From an uncultured Planctomycetaceae bacterium (GTDB lineage Bacteria; Planctomycetota; Planctomycetia; Pirellulales; Thermoguttaceae), in assembly GCA_947307005.1 (NCBI GenBank), contig CAMZHY010000042.1:1-13400 (forward strand): a DNA stretch of 13,400 nucleotides, read 5' to 3'. A program made the translations under genes and the position numbers. Positions 7,065 to 12,513 of this stretch are shown here, one piece after another. Within the stretch, counting starts at the first letter, position 1, and each line of letters opens with the position of its first letter. The notes under the pieces were generated by a model. It made no database searches. It saw nothing but the letters and a program-made list of their open reading frames with translations, and was not told the origin of the DNA.

Positions 7065-7637
7065 TCAGAACCCTAAATCCTGATCGACGATAACGACTTC
7101 ATACTTCGCCATGAGGGGCGCCGCGTCGAAGACGGTCGTAACGCGGCAGATTCGGGCGACGTCGAAGTTGGGCGCGCTGGGCGCGAGGCGCCGCGCGTTG
7201 AGGGGCGCGGCGACGTTTCGCGCGCGGTCAAGCGCGTCCGCGAGCGTCGGGACGATCTTATTGCGCCCGACGACAAAATAGACTCTTTCATGCCCAAAGC
7301 ACGTTTCCGCGACGCGGTTTCCGTTCCCGTCGATATTGACGATCTCGCCCGTCTCCGCCAGCGCGTTGGCGGACGCCAAGTAGACGCTCGCGTCGCGCGC
7401 GCTTTTGAGGACGGCGCGCGCGTTCGAGCCCTCGGGAACGCGCCAATGCCATCGAACGTCGTTCTTGACGGCGAGCCGCTCGTAGAGACCGAGCTGGTCG
7501 AGCGTCGTCGAGCCGCCGAACGCGACCGTCGTTTCCGTAATCGCGCCGACAAGGTATTCGACCGCCTCGTCGCCCGTCGCGAAAACGCTTACGCCGTACC
7601 CCTTCTTTTCGAGATTTGACTTGAGCGTTTCAAACAT
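7065..7637 (-). CDS. LUD-domain protein (LutC/YkgG-like, DUF162)
   Basis: The 190-residue product matches the stand-alone LUD family: AFGGSTTLDQLGL near residues 40-52, ASANALAETGEIVNIDGNGNR in the middle, VVGRNKIVPTLADA and a C-terminal VDQDLGF. The ATG at 7637 has GGAG ten bases upstream; a TTG at 7658 would add only seven residues. LutC-type proteins take part in lactate oxidation with LutA and LutB, but neither partner is present, so a lactate role is not supported here. Stand-alone members, as I recall them, carry several cysteines near the C-terminus (TPC..GKC.DC...RIC); this protein keeps only the last cysteine, which would argue against metal or cluster binding there. It starts 31 bp after the NERD gene and lies upstream of the acyltransferases. 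Specific function unknown. Confidence 0.8.
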   Translation of the reverse strand: MFETLKSNLEKKGYGVSVFATGDEAVEYLVGAITETTVAFGGSTTLDQLGLYERLAVKNDVRWHWRVPEGSNARAVLKSARDASVYLASANALAETGEIVNIDGNGNRVAETCFGHERVYFVVGRNKIVPTLADALDRARNVAAPLNARRLAPSAPNFDVARICRVTTVFDAAPLMAKYEVVIVDQDLGF

Positions 7638-7668
7638 TGGCGTTTTTCTCCAAAACAATTGTCGGACG

Positions 7669-8295
7669 TCAGTTCCGATATTTTTCTCTGAGATTTCGAA
7701 CGTGTTCTTTTTTAACGTCGTTAGAGACGCGCGTCAACGGCTCGAGCTTGAGATAGACGTTTTCGCATTGCGTCGGCGTAAGGACGTCGGGCGCCGTCTT
7801 CCAGAGGGCTTTGAGGTCGCGGTAGAGTCGGTCGCGCTTGACGACGAGCGCGTTGGGACTTGATATCGCGATCTTTTTAAGCTCGCAACGTTCGGAAAAG
7901 ACGACGACGGAAAACGTCGGAACGTTCACGGTCAAATAATCGACGAGCGCGCGACAGTGCGTCGCGTTTTGTTTGAGCGGGTTGTAAAACCTATGCTTTT
8001 CTCGCGGCGTCGCCTGCGTCCAGTAGGAATCGCTTTCATTCCCGAAGATCCAGCCGGAATAGTTCTTGCTTTCTAGAACGAATATTCCCTTTCGCGATAC
8101 GTAAAGAACGTCGATTTCCGTCGTCGCCGCGCCCGTCGGAACGTAGACGTTGCGCAGAATCCGACCGGAATGTCCGTGACGATCGAGCTTCTTCAAAACC
8201 TTGACGGTCAGTCGCTCTCCGTTCCACCCGACAAATTCCGGCGACGTCGGAAGGTTGAAAAGAACGCGGAAAAACTCTTTTAATACGACATGCAT
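7669..8295 (-). CDS. NERD-domain (nuclease-related) protein
   Basis: The 208-residue product starts at an ATG (8293-8295). Residues of about 25-135 resemble the NERD domain: GWNGERLTVKVLKKL, then TTEIDVLYVSRKGIFVLESKNYSGWIFG, which gives the E-x-D ... ExK pattern of the restriction-endonuclease-like fold, followed by NPLKQN. These residues could form a metal-dependent nuclease site, but most NERD proteins have no demonstrated activity. The C-terminal part is basic and charged with no recognised domain. No signal peptide or clear membrane segment is seen, so it should be cytoplasmic. It starts 73 bp after the first TlpA-like gene, with a possible own promoter, and ends 31 bp before the LUD gene. 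Confidence 0.8.
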   Translation of the reverse strand: MHVVLKEFFRVLFNLPTSPEFVGWNGERLTVKVLKKLDRHGHSGRILRNVYVPTGAATTEIDVLYVSRKGIFVLESKNYSGWIFGNESDSYWTQATPREKHRFYNPLKQNATHCRALVDYLTVNVPTFSVVVFSERCELKKIAISSPNALVVKRDRLYRDLKALWKTAPDVLTPTQCENVYLKLEPLTRVSNDVKKEHVRNLREKYRN

Positions 8296-8331
8296 AGGGC
8301 GTTACGCGCTTTCTCTGAAACGATCTCTTAC

Positions 8332-8361
8332 ATTATCGCGCCGTCAAAAACAGGATCGCAA
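8332..8361 (-). promoter_or_regulatory. Possible promoter of the NERD-LUD-acyltransferase unit
   Basis: On the minus strand, TTGCGA (8356-8361) and GATAAT (8332-8337) are 18 bases apart in the gap before the NERD gene. A short hairpin (CCGAG-TGA-TTCGG then TTTT) overlaps the stop codon of the TlpA-like gene just upstream and might be a weak terminator. Both elements are modest matches. Confidence 0.33.
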
Positions 8362-8368
8362 AACCGAA

Positions 8369-9553
8369 TCACTCGGCGTCGGAAACGTCCGGGAACGCCT
8401 TTTCGAGGAGTTCCTTCAAATGTTCGCCACGCGCTTTCGTGTCGATAACCTTCCCGTCCTTATCGACGAGAATCATTATCGGAATCGCGTCGATCCCGTA
8501 ATATTCAGTGGGAATCGCGTAATCTTTGCCGTCCTTTTCATTAGCCTGCTCCGAAAGCTCGCGGGAGCCGGTTCGCCATGGGAGCTTGCATTTCTTTTCA
8601 AATTTCTCGAGGTCGTCGAGATCGTCGTCGAGACTGTAGCCGACCACGTCGAAGCCCGCGTCATGGTACTTTTCGTAAAGAGCGAGGACGTTCGGAATCT
8701 CGTCGACGCACGGTCCGCACCACGTCGCCCAGAAGTCGACGAGAACGACCTTGCCGCGATAGGATTTCCAGTCGATTTCCGAGCCGTCGTCGTAGACGCC
8801 TTCGAAGATCATTTCGTTTCCGACGAGATTGAAGAAACGCATCCGAGGTTCAAGCTCTTTGGCAAACTTTTTCCGAACGTCGTCGTCCGACGCTTGGAAC
8901 GCTTGGATCGTCCTTTCCAAAAACGCCTTCCCTTCGTTCTCGTCGTAGTAATAAACTTCTAAGGCAAACTCGCCCGCTCGCCGCGCGATAAAGTCGTCTT
9001 CCGCAACGGCTGTTTCCAGTTCCTTTATAGCGCCCTTGAACTCTTCAAGCCCCTTTTCGCCGGATTGTTCGAGCGTCATGGAGCAGATAAGATAGCGGAG
9101 CCAACTGACGCGAAATGGAACGACGACGTCCTTGCTCCGCTCGGTCTTGAGAATCTCCTTGATTTCGTCAATGTTTCCATTGCGAAAGACCCTCGTCGTG
9201 TAAGAGCGGAAACACCTCGTCGAGAGGTCGGGATCGACGTCGGCGGCGGAAGCGATGATTCTCTCAAGCTTAAAGCATGCTTCCCTATACCCCTTCGGCG
9301 GGGTCGCCGCTATAGCGCCGGCCCTATACTGCACGGCGCAATACTCCGATTTTGCCTCCTCAAGCGCCTTGTAACGTTCGACGTAAAACGCGCTGCTCTC
9401 GCCTTCCGGAATATCAAGAAGAGATCGGTCAAAGGGAATCTTTTCCAGATCGACGGGCTCTGCGTCTTGGGCGGACGCGACAGGAACGGCGGACGCCGCG
9501 ACGAAGAAAACGACCGCGACAAGCAATCCAAACATAAATTTAGCGGCGCGCAT
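8369..9553 (-). CDS. Exported TlpA-like thioredoxin-fold protein, paralogue A
   Basis: 394 residues. A Sec-type signal peptide (MRAAKFMFGL, hydrophobic core to about 24, predicted cleavage after ASA at 28) directs export. Residues of about 40-235 form a mostly helical, unrecognised N-terminal region. Residues of about 240-390 form a TlpA/AhpC-like thioredoxin domain with FWATWCGPC (active site C279/C282) and cis-proline P358 (DAIPIM). Such proteins catalyse thiol-disulfide exchange outside the cytoplasmic membrane. Compared with paralogues B and C it has extra cysteines in the N-terminal region and one more after the active site (C322), and the N-terminal region is the most diverged of the three. 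It has its own promoter at 9644-9672. The ribosome binding site is weak (GAAAGAAG). Confidence 0.88.
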   Translation of the reverse strand: MRAAKFMFGLLVAVVFFVAASAVPVASAQDAEPVDLEKIPFDRSLLDIPEGESSAFYVERYKALEEAKSEYCAVQYRAGAIAATPPKGYREACFKLERIIASAADVDPDLSTRCFRSYTTRVFRNGNIDEIKEILKTERSKDVVVPFRVSWLRYLICSMTLEQSGEKGLEEFKGAIKELETAVAEDDFIARRAGEFALEVYYYDENEGKAFLERTIQAFQASDDDVRKKFAKELEPRMRFFNLVGNEMIFEGVYDDGSEIDWKSYRGKVVLVDFWATWCGPCVDEIPNVLALYEKYHDAGFDVVGYSLDDDLDDLEKFEKKCKLPWRTGSRELSEQANEKDGKDYAIPTEYYGIDAIPIMILVDKDGKVIDTKARGEHLKELLEKAFPDVSDAE

Positions 9554-9581
9554 AATCTATCGCTTCTTTCAGTTATAGGAA

Positions 9582-9627
9582 GGGCGCGAACGCCCAAAGG
9601 GTCGAGTTCGCGCAACGGCGACTCGAC
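9582..9627 (-). promoter_or_regulatory. Structured 5' leader of paralogue A
   Basis: Two inverted repeats lie between promoter and start codon: GTCGAGT...ACTCGAC (arms 9621-9627 and 9601-9607, 13-base loop) and GGGCG-TTCG-CGCCC (9582-9595). In the equivalent leader of paralogue B the smaller hairpin keeps a 4-bp GGGC/GCCC stem with a changed loop, and the larger keeps 5 bp. They could affect mRNA stability or translation; no known riboswitch class was recognised. Confidence 0.45.
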
Positions 9628-9643
9628 GTAAACGCTGGAGGTA

Positions 9644-9672
9644 ATTGTACGCGATTTCCAAAGTCGGTTCAA
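9644..9672 (-). promoter_or_regulatory. Sigma70-type promoter of paralogue A
   Basis: On the minus strand, TTGAAC (9667-9672) and TACAAT (9644-9649) are separated by 17 bases. Both boxes and the spacing are unchanged in the other cassette copy, while several spacer bases differ, which supports function. The leader would be about 85 bases. Confidence 0.7.
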
Positions 9673-9681
9673 CTAGGAACG

Positions 9682-9719
9682 AAAAAAGCGGCGCCTCAGT
9701 TTGATTTCTGAAGCGCCGC
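9682..9719 (-). terminator. Intrinsic terminator after paralogue B
   Basis: A 12-bp stem (arms 9688-9699 and 9708-9719, one G.U wobble in RNA) with an 8-base loop is followed on the minus strand by six T residues (9687-9682). It begins 34 bases after the paralogue B stop and just precedes the paralogue A promoter, separating the two transcripts. Confidence 0.88.
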
Positions 9720-9752
9720 GCGGAGCAAAACGTTACTACAACCTAGCCGACG

Positions 9753-10919
9753 TCACTTGACGTCCGGGAACGCCTTTTCGAGAAGTTCTCGAAGATGAGC
9801 GCCGCGCGCGTTCGTGTCGATAACCTTTCCGTCCTTATCGACGAGGATCATCGTCGGGATCGCGTGGATTCCGTAGTATTCGGTCAGGTTCGTATAGTTC
9901 TTGCCGTCCTTTTCGTTGGCTTGCATCGAAAGTTTACGAACGCCGGTGCGCCACGGGAGTTTGCGCTCCTTTTCAAACTTTTCGAGCGCGTCGAGATCGT
10001 TGTCGAGGCTATAGCCGACGACGTCGAAGCCCGCGTCGTGATACTTTTCATAAAGAGCGAGAACGTTCGGAACCTCGGCGACGCACGGTCCGCACCACGT
10101 CGCCCAGAAGTCGACGAGCACGACCTTGCCGCGATAGGATTTCCAATCGATTTCCGAGCCGTCGTCGTAGACGCCTTCGAAGATCATTTCGTTTCCGACA
10201 AGGTTGAAGAAGCGAATCTGCGGTTCGAGCGCTGCGGCGAGTTTTTTGCGCGCGTCGGACTCGGACGCTTTAAACGCCTCGAGCGTCCTCTGCAAGAACG
10301 CCTTGGCTTCGTCCGAATTGCTCGCGGAAATAATCGAGGCGAACTCATCGGCGCGCGCCGCGACGAAATCGTCCTCCGCGACGTCGGCGTCAAGATCTTT
10401 AATCGCCGCCTTAAGCGCGTCGACGTCCTTGGCGTGGTCGAGCGCCGAGCAGTTGACGAGATAACGAAGCCACCCGACGCGTTCAGGCTCGACTTTGTCC
10501 TTGCCCAGTTCCGCTTTCAAAATCTCTTTGAGTTCGTCGAGTTTCCCTTCGCGAGCAAGGGGCAACGTGTACTGGAGGAGGTACGGCTTCGCGACGGAAT
10601 ATTCGAGGTCGTCGGCAAGCGCGACTTTTTCCACGAGTTTCGCGATCGCGTCCTGCGCTTTTGTCTGGAGTTCCTTTACGGCGTCGGAATCCTTTTGAGC
10701 TACGGAATAGACGTTAAACGCCTTGCCGAGCTCCTGAATGCGATCAATGTAAAATTGACCGGTTTCGCCGTCCGGGATCTCGAGAAGCGATTCGTCGAAG
10801 GTCGCGCTCTCTTGGGCGGCGGAATCCGCGTCCTGCGCGGACGCGACGGAAACGAACGACGGCGCGGCGAAGAGACCGACCGCGAGAAGTAATCCAAACG
10901 TAACTTTAATAGCGCGCAT
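9753..10919 (-). CDS. Exported TlpA-like thioredoxin-fold protein, paralogue B
   Basis: 388 residues beginning MRAIKVTFGLLLAVG, a signal peptide with a predicted ASA|QD cleavage near 28. A helical region rich in Ala, Lys, Glu and Asp spans about 40-232. A redox domain follows with WCGPC at 275-279 and HAIPTM as the cis-proline loop. The N-terminal region opens with FDESLLEIPDGE, shared with A and C, and carries one cysteine (C157) close to where A and C also have one (RYL-x-C), a possible partner for the active site. From about residue 236 on, it is nearly identical to paralogue C. It is flanked on both sides by the duplicated 199-bp cassette, so it is transcribed on its own. The partner protein is unknown. 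Confidence 0.88.
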   Translation of the reverse strand: MRAIKVTFGLLLAVGLFAAPSFVSVASAQDADSAAQESATFDESLLEIPDGETGQFYIDRIQELGKAFNVYSVAQKDSDAVKELQTKAQDAIAKLVEKVALADDLEYSVAKPYLLQYTLPLAREGKLDELKEILKAELGKDKVEPERVGWLRYLVNCSALDHAKDVDALKAAIKDLDADVAEDDFVAARADEFASIISASNSDEAKAFLQRTLEAFKASESDARKKLAAALEPQIRFFNLVGNEMIFEGVYDDGSEIDWKSYRGKVVLVDFWATWCGPCVAEVPNVLALYEKYHDAGFDVVGYSLDNDLDALEKFEKERKLPWRTGVRKLSMQANEKDGKNYTNLTEYYGIHAIPTMILVDKDGKVIDTNARGAHLRELLEKAFPDVK

Positions 10920-10947
10920 AATCTATCGCTTCTTTCAGTTATAGGAA

Positions 10948-10992
10948 GGGCGGGGCGCCCGAAGGGTCGATTTCGCGCAACGGCGACTCGAC
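10948..10992 (-). promoter_or_regulatory. Structured 5' leader of paralogue B
   Basis: The leader keeps an inverted repeat GTCGA/TCGAC (10988-10992 with 10966-10970) and a small GGGC/GCCC hairpin (10948-10960), the counterparts of the two leader hairpins of paralogue A. Several differences fall in loops, but one mismatch enters the longer stem, so conservation of the fold is only partial. Confidence 0.4.
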
Positions 10993-11008
10993 GTAAACGC
11001 TGGAAGCA

Positions 11009-11037
11009 ATTGTACGCGATTTCCGAAGTTGGTTCAA
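11009..11037 (-). promoter_or_regulatory. Sigma70-type promoter of paralogue B
   Basis: TTGAAC (11032-11037) and TACAAT (11009-11014) on the minus strand with a 17-base spacer, identical in boxes and spacing to the promoter of paralogue A. The inferred leader is about 85 bases. Confidence 0.7.
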
Positions 11038-11045
11038 CTAGGAAC

Positions 11046-11084
11046 AAAAAAAGCGGCGCCTCAGTTTGACTTCTGAAGCGCCGC
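11046..11084 (-). terminator. Intrinsic terminator after paralogue C
   Basis: Same stem as the terminator after paralogue B (arms 11053-11064 and 11073-11084, 8-base loop with one changed base), followed on the minus strand by seven T residues (11052-11046). It ends the paralogue C transcript just before the paralogue B promoter. Confidence 0.88.
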
Positions 11085-11118
11085 GCGGAGCAAAATGTTC
11101 CTACAACCAAGCCGGCGA

Positions 11119-12312
11119 TCACTTGACGTCCGGGAACGCCTTTTCGAGAAGTTCCTTGAGATGGGCGCCGCGCGCTTCCGTATCGATCACCTTTCCGTCC
11201 TTGTCGACGAGGATCATCGTCGGAATCGCATGGATTCCGTAGTATTCGCACAGATTCGTATAGTTCTTGCCGTCCTTTTCGTTCGCTTGCATCGAAAGCT
11301 TACGAACGCCGGTACGCCACGGGAGCTTACGTTCCTTTTCAAACTTCTCGAGCGCGTCGAGATCGCTGTCGAGGCTATAGCCGACGACGTCGAAGCCCGC
11401 GTCGTGATATTTTTCATAAAGGGCGAGAACGTTCGGCACCTCGGCGACGCACGGCGGGCACCACGTCGCCCAGAAGTCGACGAGAACGACCTTGCCGCGA
11501 TAGGATTTCCAGTCGATTTCCGAGCCGTCGTCGTAGACGCCTTCGAAGATCATTTCGTTTCCGACAAGGTTGAAGAAGCGCAGCTGCGGTTCAAGCTCTT
11601 TGGCGAGCGCTTTGCGCGCGTCGGAGTCGGACGCGTTAAACGCTTCAATCGTTCTCTCAAAGAACGCCTTGGCCTCGTCGTTGCTGTACTGGGAGATAAT
11701 CGACGCGAATTCTTCGACGCGCTGCGCGACAAAGTCGTCTTCCGCGACGAGGGCGTCGAGATTCTTAATCGCCGCCTTCAGTTCGTCGACGCCCTTTTCG
11801 CCCGCTTGGTCGACCGAAACGCAGCTCACGAGATAGCGAAGCCATCCGAGACGCTCGGCGACGGATTCGTCTTTGTCCTTGCCCTGTTCCGCCGCGAGAA
11901 GCGCGTTCAGTTCGTCGAGTTTTCCTTCGCGAGCGACTCCCATCGTATAATTACGGAAGTACGGACCCGAGACGGCGTAATCAAGGTCGTCGGCAAGCGC
12001 GATTTTCTTCACGAGCTTCGCGTACGCTTCCTGAACCTTCGGCTGGAGCGCTCTCACGGCCTCGGGAATCTCTTGATTCTCTCCGACGTTGGCGTTGACA
12101 AACTCCGCGAACGCCTTGCCAATCGCTTCGGCGCGTTCCGCGTAGAAAGAGCCGGATTCGCCTTCCGGAATCTCCAGAAGGGCTTCGTCAAAGGTTACGT
12201 CTTTCTGAGCGGCGGGCTCGGCGTCTTGGGCGGACGCGACGGAAACGACGGACGGCGCGGCGGAGAGACCGACCGCTAAAACAAGCCCAAGGGTAAGTGT
12301 GACAAGGCGCAT
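11119..12312 (-). CDS. Exported TlpA-like thioredoxin-fold protein, paralogue C (CPPC active site)
   Basis: 397 residues: signal peptide (MRLVTLTLGLVLAVG, predicted ASA|QD cleavage near 28), helical acidic region of about 40-240, then a thioredoxin domain with WCPPC at 284-288 and HAIPTM near 360. The second active-site residue is proline where A and B have glycine, a change known in thioredoxin-fold proteins to shift redox potential. C164 lies in RYLVSC within the N-terminal region. The ATG at 12312 is preceded by a weak AAAGAAAG. It is the most upstream copy, with a promoter unrelated in sequence to that of A and B, so it may be closest to the ancestral locus. It likely acts outside the cytoplasmic membrane as a reductant or isomerase. 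Confidence 0.88.
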   Translation of the reverse strand: MRLVTLTLGLVLAVGLSAAPSVVSVASAQDAEPAAQKDVTFDEALLEIPEGESGSFYAERAEAIGKAFAEFVNANVGENQEIPEAVRALQPKVQEAYAKLVKKIALADDLDYAVSGPYFRNYTMGVAREGKLDELNALLAAEQGKDKDESVAERLGWLRYLVSCVSVDQAGEKGVDELKAAIKNLDALVAEDDFVAQRVEEFASIISQYSNDEAKAFFERTIEAFNASDSDARKALAKELEPQLRFFNLVGNEMIFEGVYDDGSEIDWKSYRGKVVLVDFWATWCPPCVAEVPNVLALYEKYHDAGFDVVGYSLDSDLDALEKFEKERKLPWRTGVRKLSMQANEKDGKNYTNLCEYYGIHAIPTMILVDKDGKVIDTEARGAHLKELLEKAFPDVK

Positions 12313-12404
12313 AATATCGTTGCTTTCTTTTGAAAGTGGATAAAACTAACATTTGTGGGAGACGTAGGCGACGAAACGTTCGCAACGTCCGAACGCCAAA
12401 CAAT

Positions 12405-12433
12405 ATTCTACCCGAAATTCAAGTTATATACAA
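12405..12433 (-). promoter_or_regulatory. Candidate promoter of paralogue C
   Basis: On the minus strand, TTGTAT (12428-12433) and TAGAAT (12405-12410) are 17 bases apart, immediately downstream of the esterase terminator. The leader would be about 87 bases, similar in length to those of paralogues A and B although its sequence differs. Confidence 0.5.
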
Positions 12434-12443
12434 TCGTCCAGTC

Positions 12444-12488
12444 AAAAAAACAAGCCGCCGGTCGAGGGAAAGACGACGACCGACGACC
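12444..12488 (-). terminator. Intrinsic terminator after the esterase gene
   Basis: A 12-bp stem including G.U pairs (arms 12477-12488 and 12453-12464) with a 12-base loop is followed on the minus strand by TG and seven T residues (12450-12444). It starts 26 bases after the esterase stop codon. Confidence 0.8.
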
Positions 12489-12513
12489 GTGGACTAAAGA
12501 AATCGACGCTCCG

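Larger units (their letters stand above)
9554..9752 (-). repeat. Duplicated 199-bp intergenic cassette, copy 1
   Basis: The space between paralogues A and B is 199 bp, exactly as long as the space between B and C (10920-11118). By eye the two differ at only about 14 positions plus two single-base indels. In transcription order the cassette carries the terminator of the gene before, a sigma70-type promoter, and a leader with two hairpins for the gene after. Confidence 0.9.
10920..11118 (-). repeat. Duplicated 199-bp intergenic cassette, copy 2
   Basis: Partner of the repeat at 9554-9752, lying between paralogues C and B with the same order of terminator, promoter and structured leader. Differences cluster in the small leader hairpin (near 10950) and at the end next to the paralogue C stop codon. 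Confidence 0.9.

Noticed and set aside
7065..7637. Assignment of the LUD gene as lutC with a lactate-utilisation role
   Set aside because: LutA and LutB are absent and the protein resembles stand-alone LUD members, so the specific symbol is not supported.
8201..8962. 253-codon plus-strand frame across the NERD gene start and TlpA-like paralogue A
   Set aside because: It spans the boundary between two well-supported minus-strand genes and has no plausible domain.
9795..10892. 365-codon plus-strand frame opposite TlpA-like paralogue B
   Set aside because: It is antisense to a gene with a signal peptide and a WCGPC redox domain. The translation is Arg/Val/Glu-rich with no domain, as expected from the complement of GC-rich codons that rarely make stops.
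9554..11118. The paired 199-bp repeats as insertion-sequence ends or a CRISPR-like array
   Set aside because: They contain a terminator and promoter in gene-appropriate positions, lack terminal inverted repeats and a transposase, and occur only twice with whole genes between.
11095..12279. 394-codon plus-strand frame opposite TlpA-like paralogue C
   Set aside because: Same reason as the frame opposite paralogue B; the similarity between the two antisense products only mirrors the sense-strand duplication.
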